A stretch of 51,126 nt of DNA, from the NCBI RefSeq assembly GCF_008632125.1, contig NZ_VWRN01000049.1, positions 1-51,126 on the forward strand, given 5' to 3'. The notes under the pieces are model-generated. The model was not told the origin of the DNA and did not search any database. It saw nothing but the letters and a program-made list of their open reading frames with translations. A program made the position numbers and the translations under genes. Source of the stretch: Cupriavidus cauae. Its GTDB lineage: Bacteria > Pseudomonadota > Gammaproteobacteria > Burkholderiales > Burkholderiaceae. Positions 1-9,822 of the stretch are shown one piece after another. Numbering within the stretch: position 1 is the first letter of the stretch; every line of letters begins with the position of its first letter.

Positions 1-7
1 GGCCAGC

Positions 8-706
8 GTGGGCGGCGGCGGCATGGCCTCGGACCGCGCGCGCGCCGCGCTGGCCGCGCGGCTGCGCAGCGGCGGCATTCGCGACGAGCGCGTGCTGCAG
101 GCGATCGCCACGGTGCCGCGCCATCTGTTCCTGGAGCCGGGGCTGGCCTCGCAGGCCTACGAGGACGCGGCGCTGCCGATCGGTCATCAGCAGACCATCT
201 CCAAGCCGTCGGTGGTGGCCCGCATGATCGAACTGCTGCGCCATGGCCTGGCGCCCGCGCAGCCGCTCGAGCGCGTGCTGGAGATCGGCACCGGTTGCGG
301 CTATCAGGCCGCGGTGCTGAGCCTGGTCGCGCGCGACGTGTTTTCGATCGAGCGGATCCGGCCGCTGCACGAACAGGCCAAGGCCAACCTGCGGGCACTG
401 CGGCTGCCCAATCTGCGCCTGCACTATGGCGACGGCATGCTCGGCCTGCCGCAGGCCGCGCCGTTCTCCTCGATCATCCTGGCCGCGGCCGGCATGGAGG
501 TGCCGGAGGCGCTTCTGGAGCAGCTGGAGGTCGGCGGCAGGCTGATCGCGCCGGTCGCGGTCGCGTCCGCCGGCGCGGACGGGCACAAGCAGGGGCAGGC
601 CGTGACGCAGCAACTGCTGCTGATCGAGCGCCGGAGCCGGCATCGCTTTCACCGCACCGCGCTTGAAGCCGTTTTCTTTGTGCCATTAAAATCGGGCACC
701 ACCTGA
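8..706 (+). CDS. pcm: Protein-L-isoaspartate O-methyltransferase, probably 5'-partial
   Basis: This enzyme methylates isoaspartyl residues in aged proteins with S-adenosylmethionine so that they can revert to aspartate. The family signature [11 protein letters not shown] is at residues 57-67 and the SAM-binding motif [14 protein letters not shown] at 91-104. The first start codon in the window is GTG at 8, with ATG at 23, but the reading frame is open to the left edge, so the real start may lie upstream. It ends 8 bases before nlpD, in the classic pcm-nlpD-rpoS order that links protein repair to stationary phase. The family assignment is firm; the N-terminus is not. Confidence 0.93.
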   Translation: MGGGGMASDRARAALAARLRSGGIRDERVLQAIATVPRHLFLEPGLASQAYEDAALPIGHQQTISKPSVVARMIELLRHGLAPAQPLERVLEIGTGCGYQAAVLSLVARDVFSIERIRPLHEQAKANLRALRLPNLRLHYGDGMLGLPQAAPFSSIILAAAGMEVPEALLEQLEVGGRLIAPVAVASAGADGHKQGQAVTQQLLLIERRSRHRFHRTALEAVFFVPLKSGTT

Positions 707-714
707 GTCGAACT

Positions 715-1575
715 ATGCACAACACCGTGACTTCGCAACGTCTTATCCGCGCGGGCCAGCTCGCCACCGCCTCGCTGCTGGCAGCCCTGCTGGCCGGCTG
801 CGCTTCCTCGCCGATGCCCGCGCCCGTGATCGACCGCACCGCCGGCGGTACCGGGACCACGATCGCACCGGTCGAGCCCGCGCCCCCCGGCTACTATCGG
901 GTCAAGCGCGGCGATACGCTGTATCGCATCGCCCTCGAGAACGGCCAGTCGTATCGCGATGTCGCGGCCTGGAACAATATCGTCAACGCCAATCAGATCG
1001 AGGTCGGCCAATTGCTGCGCATCGTGCCGCCGGGCGCGGACGTCAACGCGGCGACCGGCGTCGCGACGATGCCGGTCGCGCCTGCCGCGGTGCAAGGCCA
1101 ACCGCTGGAGCAGGCGGGGCTGCCGCCGGCCACCACGCCGGGCGCGACCGCGCCCTCGGCCGCGTCGGCGCCCGCGGCCGCTGCGCCGATCCCCGGCGCG
1201 CCCGCCGACGGCAACATCCAGCTGGCCTGGCCCGCGCGCGGTTCGCTGCTCGGACGCTTCGACGAAAAGGGCAACAAGGGCATCGATATCAGCGGTCAGC
1301 GCGGCGATGCGGTGCTCGCCGCGGACGACGGTCGGGTGATTCACGTAGGCCCCTTGCGCGGCTACGGGAATCTTGTCATCATCAAACACAACGAGACTTT
1401 TCTTACTGCCTACGGCCACAACGACAAGGTCGTCGTGACCGAACAGGCAACGGTCCGCCGGGGTCAGAAAATTGCAGAGATGGGCAATACCGATGCCGAT
1501 CGCGTGAAACTGCATTTCGAAGTTCGCAGGAACGGGAAACCGGTCGATCCGATGCGGTATTTGCCGCCACAGTGA
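715..1575 (+). CDS. nlpD: NlpD-type murein hydrolase activator lipoprotein
   Basis: Lipoprotein of 286 residues. A signal peptide ends in the lipobox LLAGC with Cys29. A LysM peptidoglycan-binding domain covers about 60-105 (YYRVKRGDTLYRIA), followed by an Ala/Pro-rich linker (110-165) and an M23/LytM domain (about 168-285). The LytM domain looks catalytically dead: where active enzymes have the first metal histidine, this protein reads NKGIDISG (187-194). The family role is to activate an amidase (AmiC) during septum splitting rather than to cut the wall itself. It lies between pcm and rpoS, and in relatives the main rpoS promoter is inside nlpD. Function by homology is strong. Confidence 0.95.
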   Translation: MHNTVTSQRLIRAGQLATASLLAALLAGCASSPMPAPVIDRTAGGTGTTIAPVEPAPPGYYRVKRGDTLYRIALENGQSYRDVAAWNNIVNANQIEVGQLLRIVPPGADVNAATGVATMPVAPAAVQGQPLEQAGLPPATTPGATAPSAASAPAAAAPIPGAPADGNIQLAWPARGSLLGRFDEKGNKGIDISGQRGDAVLAADDGRVIHVGPLRGYGNLVIIKHNETFLTAYGHNDKVVVTEQATVRRGQKIAEMGNTDADRVKLHFEVRRNGKPVDPMRYLPPQ

Positions 1576-1581
1576 GGGTTC

Positions 1582-2748
1582 ATGCCACGCCAGAAAACAG
1601 TCTCCTCCGGAACCGTCAGCCGCACCCGTCGTGCCAAGCAACCGGAAGCACGTTCTGGTGTGGCACATCGTGACGGTCAAGCCGATGGCTACGATCACGA
1701 TCTGGCGGCCGAGCTGATTCCCCTGACCGACGAACCGATCGCGCCCGGCGCGGGCTCGGTCGGTTTGCGCGAGACCGATCTGATGGCCGACGACGGCGAC
1801 GCGGTCGCGCGCGACGATGACGAAGGCGAGCGCGAGAGCGACGAGGAAGAGGGCGCGACCGAAGCGGTCGCCACCGAGCAGGACGAATTCCGCAGTGCCC
1901 TGCATACCGAGCTCGCCGCCGATACCGTTCAGCACTATCTGAACCGCATCAGCATCAAGCCGCTGCTGTCGGCTCCCGAAGAACTCCATTTCTCGACGCT
2001 GGCCAAGGACGGCGATTTCTCCGCGCGTCAGGTCATGATCGAGCGCAACCTGCGGCTGGTGGTCAGCATCGCCAAGGGCTATCTGAATCGCGGCGTGCCG
2101 CTGCTCGATCTGATCGAGGAGGGCAACCTCGGCCTGATGCATGCGATCGAGAAGTTCGATCCCTCGCGCGGCTTCCGTTTCTCGACCTATGCCACCTGGT
2201 GGATCCGCCAGAGCATCGAGCGCGCGATCATGAACCAGGCGCGCACGGTCCGCCTGCCGGTGCACGTGATCCGCGAACTCAATCAGGTGCTGCGCGCCAA
2301 GCGGCATCTGGAGAAGGGCGGTACCGACGGACGCGATGCCAGTCTCGAGGACATCGCGCATCTGCTCGGCAAGACTCCCGACGAAGTGCAGGACGTCCTC
2401 GCACTGAACGAACACACGACCTCGCTCGATACGCCGTTCGATCTCGATCCAGGCTCGAGCCTGCTCGACTTCCTGTCGGACGAACACAATGCCGCGCCGG
2501 ATCAGGAGGTTGCGCACCGCGAGCTCGAGAACCTGATGAAGCTGTGGCTGGCGCGGCTGTCCGAAAAGCACCGCTATGTCGTCGAGCGCCGCTTCGGCCT
2601 GAACCATATCGAGCCGGCCACGCTGGAAGAGCTGGCCGAGGAAATGGGCCTGACGCGCGAACGCGTGCGCCAGATCCAGCAGGAAGCGCTGGTCAAGCTC
2701 AAGCGGCATTTCGCTTCGCAAGGGGTGCGCAAGGACGCGGTTCTATGA
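1582..2748 (+). CDS. rpoS: RNA polymerase sigma factor RpoS (sigma-38)
   Basis: Stationary-phase and general stress sigma factor of 388 residues. Region 1.2 begins near 113 ([10 protein letters not shown]), region 2 with the core- and -10-binding helices covers about 150-230 ([17 protein letters not shown]), region 3 follows, and region 4 with the -35 helix-turn-helix is at about 325-377 ([14 protein letters not shown]). The first about 100 residues form an extra acidic tail ([13 protein letters not shown] near 78-90), so the protein is longer than the 330-residue Escherichia coli RpoS. The start has AGGG just upstream. Its stop overlaps the next start as ATGA, which implies translational coupling with the exonuclease gene. 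Confidence 0.97.
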   Translation: MPRQKTVSSGTVSRTRRAKQPEARSGVAHRDGQADGYDHDLAAELIPLTDEPIAPGAGSVGLRETDLMADDGDAVARDDDEGERESDEEEGATEAVATEQDEFRSALHTELAADTVQHYLNRISIKPLLSAPEELHFSTLAKDGDFSARQVMIERNLRLVVSIAKGYLNRGVPLLDLIEEGNLGLMHAIEKFDPSRGFRFSTYATWWIRQSIERAIMNQARTVRLPVHVIRELNQVLRAKRHLEKGGTDGRDASLEDIAHLLGKTPDEVQDVLALNEHTTSLDTPFDLDPGSSLLDFLSDEHNAAPDQEVAHRELENLMKLWLARLSEKHRYVVERRFGLNHIEPATLEELAEEMGLTRERVRQIQQEALVKLKRHFASQGVRKDAVL

Positions 2749-3587
2749 CGCCTGTGCTGGTATTCGACATCGAGACGGTTCCCGATGTCGCCGGCCTGCG
2801 CCGTCTGCACGACCATCCGCCGGGCCTCACCGATGCCGAGGTTGCGGAGCTGGCCTTCGCCGCCCGCCGCGAAAAGACCGGCAGCGATTTTCTACCCCTG
2901 CATCTGCAACGCGTGGTCGCGATCTCCTGCGTGCTGCGCCGCACGCAGCGCGACGGCACCGCGCTGTTCCACGTCGGCTCGCTCGGCAGCGAGGACGATG
3001 GCGAAGCGACGCTGATCCAGCGGTTCTACGAACTGATCGCGCGCTACAGTCCGCAACTGGTGTCGTGGAACGGCGGCGGCTTCGACCTGCCGGTGCTGCA
3101 CTATCGCGGGCTGGTCCACGGCGTCACTGCGCCCCGCTATTGGGAAATGGGCGAGGGCCGCGACGACGACAGCCGCGACTTCAAGTGGAACAACTACATC
3201 AGCCGCTACCACATGCGGCATCTGGATCTGATGGATCTGCTGGCGATGTACCAGCCGCGTGCCAGCGCCCCGCTGGACGACCTCGCCAAGCTGTGCGGCT
3301 TCCCCGGCAAGATGGGGATGGACGGCAGCAAGGTGTGGGAAGCGTTCCAGCAGGGGCAGATCGGCGCGATCCGGGCCTATTGCGAGACCGACGTCGTCAA
3401 CACGTATCTGATGTACTGCCGCTTCCAGATGATGCGCGGCGGCCTGACGCCGCGCGAGTTCGATGCCGAGGTCGAACTGGTGCAGGAATCGCTGGCGGAA
3501 CTGCCCGGGCCGCAATGGATGGAATATCTGCGCGCCTTCCAGCTGCAGCCGTCCAGCCGCGTGGCCGACGACGAAGAGATCGACTGA
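2745..3587 (+). CDS. Predicted 3'-5' exonuclease, PolB-exonuclease-like (DEDDy)
   Basis: This 280-residue protein resembles the stand-alone proofreading-type exonucleases related to the PolB exonuclease domain. Exo I is FDIETVPD (Asp8, Glu10), Exo II is the [12 protein letters not shown] segment, and Exo III is [10 protein letters not shown], with the Tyr-x3-Asp arrangement of the DEDDy group. The ATG at 2745 overlaps the rpoS stop by ATGA; an in-frame extension upstream would run through rpoS and is not used. Coupling to rpoS suggests, but does not prove, a role in nucleic acid processing in stationary phase. The exact substrate is unknown. Confidence 0.88.
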   Translation: MTPVLVFDIETVPDVAGLRRLHDHPPGLTDAEVAELAFAARREKTGSDFLPLHLQRVVAISCVLRRTQRDGTALFHVGSLGSEDDGEATLIQRFYELIARYSPQLVSWNGGGFDLPVLHYRGLVHGVTAPRYWEMGEGRDDDSRDFKWNNYISRYHMRHLDLMDLLAMYQPRASAPLDDLAKLCGFPGKMGMDGSKVWEAFQQGQIGAIRAYCETDVVNTYLMYCRFQMMRGGLTPREFDAEVELVQESLAELPGPQWMEYLRAFQLQPSSRVADDEEID

Positions 3588-3650
3588 ACAGTCGCGTCGC
3601 CGCCAGTTTCTTGCCCCTCGGTTCGTCTCCGCGTTGCTCCCGGTTGTCCC

Positions 3651-4511
3651 TTATTCAAAGTCCCGCAGCGACAGGAGCACCGGCTGGTGGTCCGATGCCT
3701 GCGTGCTGCCGTCGACCTCGCAACGAACCACCCGTTCCAGCAGATCCTCGGTCACCAGCATGAAGTCGCAAGCGAAGGGCGGCTCGTCCCACTGCGCCTT
3801 GTCGTAGAGCGCGCAGGTCGGCGCGTGCGGCCGGCCCGGATGCAGATGCAGCCAGGCATCGCGCCACGCCGGCGTGCCGTCGTCGAAGGGCGCGGTCAGG
3901 CGCAGGTAGGCGGTGTCACCGGGTTTGCTGTTGAAGTCGCCGCACAGGATGGCGCTGGGTGGACGTGCCTCCGGCGTGAACGGGCCGAAGCGCTGTTCCG
4001 CCGGTCCCGGCCTTGCCGCATGCCCGCAGGCCTCGGCATGCCAGGCGCGCAACGCTTCGGCCTGTGCGTTGCGTTGCAGGGCCGAGTAATACTCCAGATG
4101 CGTGCAGATGATGCGCAGCCGTTGGGTGCCGGCGATCACGGTCGCTTCCAGCGCAACGCGCGGCATCGATGCGACGGTCGGATCGGCGGGCCACGGCAGC
4201 GCATGGCGGAATACCTCGCATACCGGCAGGCGCGTCGCGATCACGTTGCCGAACTGGCGCGGCACGCCATCGGGCCCGAAACGGTCGACGCCTGGCGCGA
4301 ACAGCAGATGGTAGCCGGGCAGCAGCGCGGCCAGCTCGGCCACCTGGTCCGCGCCCGGGTTGCCCCGCATCTCGCCGAAGCCGCGCGTCACCTCCTGCAG
4401 GCACAGCACGTCGAAGTCGGCGAGCGCCCGCAGCGTCGATACGGTGCGGGCGAGATCGACCTCGCCGTCGCAGCCGCGTCCCCACTGGATGTTCCAACTG
4501 ATCAGTTCCAT
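3651..4511 (-). CDS. Endonuclease/exonuclease/phosphatase (EEP) family hydrolase
   Basis: A 286-residue metal-dependent phosphohydrolase of the DNase I/exonuclease III/sphingomyelinase fold. Landmarks in order: SWNIQWG near the N-terminus, LCLQEVTR with the metal Glu, [19 protein letters not shown] with the Asp-x-Asn pair, CDFMLV, and SDHQPVLL with the final Asp-His pair. The start at 4511 was chosen because GGAGG lies just upstream on the minus strand; an in-frame ATG at 4616 would run into the rlmD promoter and has no such site. It converges with the exonuclease gene and diverges from rlmD. DNA, phosphoinositide or lipid substrates are all possible, so no specific function is assigned. Confidence 0.85.
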   Translation of the reverse strand: MELISWNIQWGRGCDGEVDLARTVSTLRALADFDVLCLQEVTRGFGEMRGNPGADQVAELAALLPGYHLLFAPGVDRFGPDGVPRQFGNVIATRLPVCEVFRHALPWPADPTVASMPRVALEATVIAGTQRLRIICTHLEYYSALQRNAQAEALRAWHAEACGHAARPGPAEQRFGPFTPEARPPSAILCGDFNSKPGDTAYLRLTAPFDDGTPAWRDAWLHLHPGRPHAPTCALYDKAQWDEPPFACDFMLVTEDLLERVVRCEVDGSTQASDHQPVLLSLRDFE

Positions 4512-4597
4512 CGCTTGCCTCCGCCGGGGCGGTTCTGCGCACGATGGCGGCATCGCTGCCGTTCCGTTCGTGCCGGTTCCGATCGCGGCGACTGGTC

Positions 4598-4603
4598 TAC
4601 AAT
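4598..4603 (+). promoter_or_regulatory. Candidate -10 box (TACAAT) for rlmD
   Basis: TACAAT lies 35 bases before the GTG start of rlmD in the gap between divergent genes. Transcription would start near 4610, giving a leader of about 29 bases. No good -35 box is seen at the usual spacing, so this rests on the -10 match and position alone. Confidence 0.4.
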
Positions 4604-4638
4604 CGCGCTTTCGCAAAACAATACGTCAGGTCCCGCTG

Positions 4639-6099
4639 GTGTCTCAAGCCGTGTCTTCCCCGCAATCCGCCCCTGAGCCGGTGCAGCAACCGGCCGCCTC
4701 GCCCGCTCCCAACCGCAAGCGTGGCGGCGCCGCCGCATCGGCCGCCGGCGCCGAGGCCCAGGCCCATCCGACCGTGAAGATCGACAGCCTCGACATGGAG
4801 GCGCGCGGCGTGGGACGGCTGGTCAACGAGGACGGGACGCCGGGCAAGGTGATCTTCGTCGAGGGTGCGCTGCCGGGCGAAACGGTGGCCTACCAGAGCT
4901 ATCGGCGCAAGCCCAGCTACGAGCAGGCGCATCTGGTCGAGGTCCGTGAACCGTCGGTAATGCGGGTGCAGCCCGGTTGCCCGAATTTCGGCGTCTGCGG
5001 CGGCTGTTCGATGCAGCACCTCGACGCGCGCGCCCAGCTCGCGATCAAGCAGCGCGTGCTGGAAGACAACCTGTGGCACCTCGCCAAGATACGGCCCGAG
5101 ATGGTGTTCCGGCCGATCGCTGGACCGGATTGGGGCTATCGCTACCGCGCCCGCCTGACGGTGCGCCACGTGGTCAAGAAGGGCGGGGTGCTGGTCGGTT
5201 TTCACGAGCGCAAGAGCAGCTATGTCGCCGACATGACGTCGTGCGAGGTGCTGCCGCCGCATGTGTCGGCGATGCTGGTGCCGCTGCGCGAGCTGGTCGC
5301 CGGGCTGTCGATCCGCGACCGCATGCCGCAGATCGAGCTGGCCGTCGGTCAGGATGTCACCGCGCTGGTGCTGCGGATCCTCGAGCCGCTGAACGATGCC
5401 GACCGCGACCTGCTGCGGGCCTTCGCCGACCGCCACAACGTGCAGTTCTGGCTGCAGCCCAAGGGCCCGGATACGGTGGTGCCGTTCTATCCGCTCGATC
5501 GTGAACTGGCCTATACGCTGCCGGAATTCGGCATCCGCATGCCGTTCAAGCCGACCGATTTCACCCAGGTCAACCATCAGATCAACCGCGTGCTGATCAA
5601 GCGGGCCCTGCGGCTGCTCGACGCCCAGCCGGGCGACCGGCTGCTGGACCTCTTCTGCGGCATCGGCAATTTCACGCTGCCACTGGCGACGCAGGGGCGG
5701 GAGGTGATGGGCATCGAGGGCAGCGAGGCGCTGACGGCGCGGGCGCTGGCCAACGCCGAATACAACGGGCTGGCGCACAAGGTCGGCTTTGCCTGCCGCA
5801 ACCTGTTCGAGGTCAGCGCCGAGGACATTTCGGCGCTGGGCCGTTTCGACCGCTGGCTGGTCGATCCGCCGCGGGAAGGCGCGCTGGCCGTCAGCAAGGC
5901 GCTGGCCGAGCTGGCGCAGGCTGGCAGCGACGTGCTGCCGGGCCGTATCGTCTATGTGTCATGCAATCCGGCGACGCTGGCGCGCGACGCCGGCCTGCTG
6001 GTGCATGAGGCCGGCTACCGGCTGCGCGGCGCCGGCGTGGTCAACATGTTCCCGCACACCTCGCACGTGGAGTCGATCGCGGTGTTCGAGCGGGCCTGA
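4639..6099 (+). CDS. rlmD: 23S rRNA (uracil-C5)-methyltransferase RlmD
   Basis: SAM-dependent enzyme that makes 5-methyluridine at the U1939-equivalent site of 23S rRNA. An N-terminal TRAM domain begins near residue 45. The iron-sulfur cysteines are Cys114, Cys120 and Cys123 ([10 protein letters not shown]) plus Cys202. The SAM motif [11 protein letters not shown] is at 335-345 and the catalytic Cys is Cys442 in [19 protein letters not shown] is also present. GTG at 4639 is preferred, with CAGG 8 bases upstream and a protein of 486 residues; GTG at 4651 is the alternative. The first about 40 residues are an Ala/Pro-rich extension. Longer in-frame starts upstream would overlap the opposing gene. 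Confidence 0.93.
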   Translation: MSQAVSSPQSAPEPVQQPAASPAPNRKRGGAAASAAGAEAQAHPTVKIDSLDMEARGVGRLVNEDGTPGKVIFVEGALPGETVAYQSYRRKPSYEQAHLVEVREPSVMRVQPGCPNFGVCGGCSMQHLDARAQLAIKQRVLEDNLWHLAKIRPEMVFRPIAGPDWGYRYRARLTVRHVVKKGGVLVGFHERKSSYVADMTSCEVLPPHVSAMLVPLRELVAGLSIRDRMPQIELAVGQDVTALVLRILEPLNDADRDLLRAFADRHNVQFWLQPKGPDTVVPFYPLDRELAYTLPEFGIRMPFKPTDFTQVNHQINRVLIKRALRLLDAQPGDRLLDLFCGIGNFTLPLATQGREVMGIEGSEALTARALANAEYNGLAHKVGFACRNLFEVSAEDISALGRFDRWLVDPPREGALAVSKALAELAQAGSDVLPGRIVYVSCNPATLARDAGLLVHEAGYRLRGAGVVNMFPHTSHVESIAVFERA

Positions 6100-6245
6100 T
6101 CGGGCGATCCTCGGGGCGGTTGTCCGGGGCGATGGGGGCGGGGGCGGGCGATGGGCGGCGGGATTGGCCGGGACCATCGGCCCGAACCGCCGGCCCGAAC
6201 CGCCGGCCCGGGGCCAGCGACAGGGCAACCGCGTGGGGCAATAAA

Positions 6246-6270
6246 AAAGGGCCGGCATTGCCGGCCCTTC
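6246..6270 (-). terminator. Rho-independent terminator of the Bax-inhibitor-1 family gene
   Basis: A GGGCCGGCA / TGCCGGCCC hairpin (6249-6267) is followed, reading the minus strand, by a run of six T. It lies about 25 bases past the stop of the minus-strand membrane protein gene. On the plus strand the tail is TTCGTC, so it is much weaker in that direction. Confidence 0.85.
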
Positions 6271-6292
6271 GTCATGGCGGTGAGGCGGTCGC

Positions 6293-6997
6293 CTATTCGC
6301 GGCTGCCGCCGAAGATGCCCAGCAGCGCCAGCAGGTTGACGAAGACGTTGTAGACGTCCAGGTAGATCGCCAGCGTCGCCGTGATGTAGTTGGTCTCGCC
6401 GCCGTTCACCACGCGCTGCACGTCGTACAGCATGTAGGCCGAGAAGATGCCGATCGCGATCACGGAGACGGTGATCATCAGCGAGGGCAGCTGCAGCCAG
6501 ATGTTGGCCACGCTGGCCAGGATCAGCAGGATCACGCCGACGAACAGGAACTTGCCCAGGCCGGAGAAATCGCGCTTGCTGACCGTGGCGACGGTCGCCA
6601 TCGTGGCAAAGACCGCCGCGGTGCCGCCGAACGCATACATGATCAGCGCCGGTCCGTTCGAGAACTGCAGCACCGAGCCGATGATCCGCGACAGCATCAG
6701 GCCCATGAAGAAGGTGAAGGCCAGCAGCAGCACGACCCCCATGGCGCTGTTCTTGGTCTTCTCGATCGCGAAGAAGAAGCCGAAGGCGATCGCGAGGAAC
6801 AGGATCAGCGACAGGCCCGGGCTGGCGGCCATGAAGCTGAAGCCCGTCGCCACGCCGATCCAGGCGCCGAGCACGGTCGGCACCATCGAGAGCGCCAGCA
6901 GCCAATAGGTATTGCGCAGGACCCGATTGCGGACGGTGACGGCTCCCGCCGTCGCGCCGGCATTGCCGAAACCATAGGTATTCAGCTTGTCGTTCAT
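6293..6997 (-). CDS. Bax inhibitor-1 / YccA family integral membrane protein
   Basis: A 234-residue protein with about seven hydrophobic segments and a short polar N-terminus (MNDKLNTYGFGNAG), typical of bacterial BI-1/YccA proteins. In E. coli YccA is a substrate and modulator of FtsH, the protease held by HflKC; hflK and hflC are encoded in this window but not adjacent. The start is supported by AGGAG 8 bases upstream on the minus strand. It is a single-gene unit with its own terminator, and its promoter must lie in 6998-7100. Membrane topology was judged by eye from hydrophobicity. Confidence 0.9.
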   Translation of the reverse strand: MNDKLNTYGFGNAGATAGAVTVRNRVLRNTYWLLALSMVPTVLGAWIGVATGFSFMAASPGLSLILFLAIAFGFFFAIEKTKNSAMGVVLLLAFTFFMGLMLSRIIGSVLQFSNGPALIMYAFGGTAAVFATMATVATVSKRDFSGLGKFLFVGVILLILASVANIWLQLPSLMITVSVIAIGIFSAYMLYDVQRVVNGGETNYITATLAIYLDVYNVFVNLLALLGIFGGSRE

Positions 6998-7282
6998 GAT
7001 GACTCCTCATTCAAAGGGCGGTGCCGGAAGCGCCGGCGGACACCTCGCCAATGTGGCATCGTCCTTGCACGATTGCAAGTGCAGAGTGATTTACCGAGCA
7101 CTAAAAATCGCGAAACCGTCGAGGAACACATGAGGCGCTTTCGTTGCCTTGGATCAGCCGGGCGGCCCGGTGTTCCCGTCCCTTTGTCCCATATCGCGGC
7201 GACCGTGCGCCGCGATAATCTGCCGGACGCCGCCCCGATCGTTTCCCCGCCGCCGGCTCTCGAAACGATTGGGGTCTCGTGC
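6998..7282. other. Intergenic region between divergent BI-1 gene and ndk
   Basis: No convincing gene is seen. It contains a small inverted repeat TTGCA-CGAT-TGCAA near 7067-7080, which probably lies in the promoter region of the minus-strand gene. A 70-codon open frame at 7073-7285 has no recognisable domain and no ribosome binding site and is not called. Confidence 0.5.
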
Positions 7283-7288
7283 TAGAAT
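7280..7288 (+). promoter_or_regulatory. Extended -10 promoter (TGC-TAGAAT) for ndk
   Basis: TGC followed by TAGAAT (7283-7288) forms an extended -10 element. Transcription would start near 7295, about 39 bases before the ndk start. The -35 region is weak, which is normal for extended -10 promoters. The same TGC-TAGAAT string precedes hflK. Confidence 0.55.
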
Positions 7289-7333
7289 CTTGTGTTTCCC
7301 AATTTGGTAACCCCTTCATTTTTCGGAGTTTTT

Positions 7334-7759
7334 ATGGCGATCGAACGCACCCTGTCGATTATCAAGCCGGATGCCGTGGCCAAGAACGTCATCGGTCAGA
7401 TCTACGCCCGTTTCGAGGCCGCCGGCCTGAAGATCGTGGCCGCCAAGATGGCGCACCTGTCGCGCGGCGAAGCCGAGCAGTTCTACGCCGTCCACAAGGA
7501 GCGTCCGTTCTTCAAGGATCTGGTCGACTTCATGATCTCGGGCCCGGTGATGATCCAGGTCCTGGAAGGCGAGAACGCGATCGCCAAGAACCGTGAGCTG
7601 ATGGGCGCCACCGATCCGAAGAAGGCCGAGAAGGGCACGATCCGCGCCGATTTCGCCGACAGCATCGACGCCAACGCCGTGCACGGCTCCGACGCGCCGG
7701 AAACCGCGGCCGTCGAAGTGTCGTTCTTCTTCCCCGGCATGAACGTTTACTCGCGCTGA
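7334..7759 (+). CDS. ndk: Nucleoside diphosphate kinase
   Basis: Transfers the gamma phosphate of ATP to other NDPs through a phosphohistidine and so balances NTP and dNTP pools. The 141-residue length is standard. The catalytic histidine is His117 in [12 protein letters not shown], and the N-terminus [15 protein letters not shown] is canonical. The ATG at 7334 has CGGAG upstream and is preferred to an in-frame ATG at 7292. It leads the ndk-rlmN-pilW-rodZ-ispG-hisS series found across the Burkholderiales. Confidence 0.98.
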   Translation: MAIERTLSIIKPDAVAKNVIGQIYARFEAAGLKIVAAKMAHLSRGEAEQFYAVHKERPFFKDLVDFMISGPVMIQVLEGENAIAKNRELMGATDPKKAEKGTIRADFADSIDANAVHGSDAPETAAVEVSFFFPGMNVYSR

Positions 7760-7813
7760 TTGTCTGGCCTGAACCCGGACACTAGACTGCTACCCGAAGC
7801 CCCCGCTGCCGTC

Positions 7814-8962
7814 ATGAACGCTCTCGTCAACCTGCTCGATCTGGATGCGGACGGGCTCGCCACGTATTGCGGCGAGCTCGGCGAGAAGCCGTTTCGCGCG
7901 CGGCAGCTGCAGCGCTGGATCCACCAGTTCGGCGCCAGCCAGTTCGACGAGATGTCGGACCTGGCCAAGTCGCTGCGCCAGAAGCTGGCCACGCGCGCCG
8001 AAATCCGCGCGCCGTCCGTGATCACCGACCACGTGTCGGCGGACGGCACGCGCAAGTGGCTGCTCGACGTGGGCAACGGCAATGCGGTCGAAATGGTCTA
8101 CATCCCCGAGGAAACGCGCGGCACGCTGTGCGTTTCCTCGCAGGCCGGCTGCGCGGTCAATTGCCGGTTTTGTTCGACCGGCAAGCAGGGCTTTTCGCGC
8201 AATCTGACCACCGGCGAGATCATCGGCCAGCTGTGGATGGCCGAATTCGCGATGCGCACCCAGCTGGGGCGCGGCCCGAAGGACGATCGCGTGATCTCGA
8301 ACGTGGTGATGATGGGCATGGGCGAGCCGCTGCTGAACTACGACCAGGTCGTGCCGGCGATGCGGCTGATGCTTGACGACAACGCCTACGGGCTGTCGCG
8401 CCGCCGGGTCACGCTGTCCACGTCCGGCGTGGTGCCGATGATGGACCGCCTGGCCAAGGACCTGCCGGTCGCGCTGGCGGTGTCGCTGCACGCATCGAAC
8501 GATGCCCTGCGCGACGGGCTGGTGCCGCTGAACCGCAAGTACCCGCTGGCCGAGCTGATGGCGGCCTGCCGCCGCTATCTGGAGTTCGCCCCGCGCGACT
8601 TCATCACCTTCGAATACTGCATGCTGGACGGCGTCAACGACGGCGTCGAGCATGCGCGGGAATTGTTGAAGCTGGTGGCCGACGTGCCATGCAAGTTCAA
8701 CCTGATTCCGTTCAATCCCTTCCCCGAATCGGGGCTCAAGCGCTCGAACAACGAGCAGATCCGGCGTTTCGCCCAGGTGCTGATGGACGCCGGCATCGTG
8801 ACGACGATCCGCAAGACGCGCGGCGACGATATCGACGCCGCCTGCGGCCAGCTCGCCGCCGAGGGCCGCGTGCAGGATCGCACCCGGCTTGCCGAGCGCG
8901 GCCGCTTCGGCAAGATTCCGCCGGTAGTGGCGGCGCCGGGCGGGGAGGCGCGATCTGCATGA
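7814..8962 (+). CDS. rlmN: Dual-specificity 23S rRNA A2503 / tRNA A37 C2-methyltransferase RlmN
   Basis: Radical-SAM enzyme that methylates C2 of adenine in 23S rRNA and some tRNAs. The cluster-binding motif CAVNCRFC supplies Cys113, Cys117 and Cys120, and the cysteine that receives the methyl group is probably Cys344 in DAACGQLA. The ATG at 7814 gives 382 residues, the normal family length; an in-frame TTG right after the ndk stop would add 18 residues without family similarity. No clear ribosome binding site precedes 7814. The stop overlaps the pilW start as ATGA. Confidence 0.96.
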   Translation: MNALVNLLDLDADGLATYCGELGEKPFRARQLQRWIHQFGASQFDEMSDLAKSLRQKLATRAEIRAPSVITDHVSADGTRKWLLDVGNGNAVEMVYIPEETRGTLCVSSQAGCAVNCRFCSTGKQGFSRNLTTGEIIGQLWMAEFAMRTQLGRGPKDDRVISNVVMMGMGEPLLNYDQVVPAMRLMLDDNAYGLSRRRVTLSTSGVVPMMDRLAKDLPVALAVSLHASNDALRDGLVPLNRKYPLAELMAACRRYLEFAPRDFITFEYCMLDGVNDGVEHARELLKLVADVPCKFNLIPFNPFPESGLKRSNNEQIRRFAQVLMDAGIVTTIRKTRGDDIDAACGQLAAEGRVQDRTRLAERGRFGKIPPVVAAPGGEARSA

Positions 8963-9822
8963 GGCGTCTGCCTGCCGGTCTGCCCGCCGTGGTTCTGGCC
9001 GGGCTGGCACTGCTGACGGCGTGCCAGTCGACGGGCACATCCGGCACCCGGGCCACCCCGGGACAACAGGCGCCGCAGGCACGGGACGCCAGCCCGACAC
9101 CGGCGGATGCGCGCGAGCGCGCCGCGCTGCGGCTGCAGCTGGCCACGCAATATCTGCAGGCCGGCCAGGGCGCGATCGCGCTCGATGAGGCCCGACAGGC
9201 GATCGCGCTCGATCCGGCCCTGACCGATGCCTATCACGTCCAGGCGCTGGCGCAGATGGCGCTGCGGCGGCCCGCCGAGGCCGAGCAGAGCTTTCGTGCC
9301 GCCCTGTCGCGCCGCCAGGACGACGGCGATCTGCTGAACAACTATGGCTGGCTGCTGTGCGAGCAGGGGCGCTACGCCGAAGGCCTGGCCCAGCTGCAGC
9401 GCGCGGTGACGGCCGCGGTGACGGCTTCTTCGTCCGGCGGTGCAGCCAGGATGCTGACCAGCCTGGGCGCCTGCCAGCTGCGCCAGGGCGATCTGGAGTC
9501 GGCGCACCGCAGCCTGACCTCGGCGCTGGCCCGGCCGGACACGACGGCCGCCGCGGATTCCGCGGACGCCGCGACCCGGGCCGCCGCGCACACGCAACTC
9601 GGGCTGCTGTATTGGAAACAAGGCGATCTGCCGCGGGCCCGCGCCGAGGTGGCGCAGGTCAATGCAGGACGCTTCGCCACTCCGGCATCGCTTTGGCTGG
9701 GCGCGCGCATTGCGCACCGCGAGGGAGACGCGGCCGCACAGCAGGCATTGCTGGCGCAATTACATAGGCGCTTCCCGGACTCGCGGGAAAGCGCATACCA
9801 ACAAGGAGCACGGGATGAATGA
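8959..9822 (+). CDS. pilW: Type IV pilus biogenesis/stability lipoprotein PilW (PilF)
   Basis: TPR lipoprotein that in relatives helps assemble or stabilise the outer-membrane secretin of the type IV pilus. A 21-residue signal peptide ends in LLTAC with lipidated Cys22. TPR repeats span roughly residues 50-260, for example the A-x-x-A pattern in [20 protein letters not shown]. The ATG at 8959 overlaps the rlmN stop and has GGGGAGG upstream. The stop overlaps the rodZ start region by 8 bases. The position between rlmN and rodZ is conserved. Symbols pilF and pilW are both used for this family. Confidence 0.9.
   Translation: MRRLPAGLPAVVLAGLALLTACQSTGTSGTRATPGQQAPQARDASPTPADARERAALRLQLATQYLQAGQGAIALDEARQAIALDPALTDAYHVQALAQMALRRPAEAEQSFRAALSRRQDDGDLLNNYGWLLCEQGRYAEGLAQLQRAVTAAVTASSSGGAARMLTSLGACQLRQGDLESAHRSLTSALARPDTTAAADSADAATRAAAHTQLGLLYWKQGDLPRARAEVAQVNAGRFATPASLWLGARIAHREGDAAAQQALLAQLHRRFPDSRESAYQQGARDE

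Noticed and set aside
649..2721. A 690-codon minus-strand open frame across nlpD and rpoS
   Set aside because: It overlaps two well-supported genes and has no recognisable domain or ribosome binding site; high GC lengthens shadow frames.
4512..4616. A 35-residue N-terminal extension of the EEP-family protein
   Set aside because: It overlaps the rlmD promoter, is not like the family, and the ATG at 4511 has a strong GGAGG site.
7073..7285. A 70-codon open frame between the BI-1 gene and ndk
   Set aside because: It has no domain, overlaps the ndk promoter and has no ribosome binding site.
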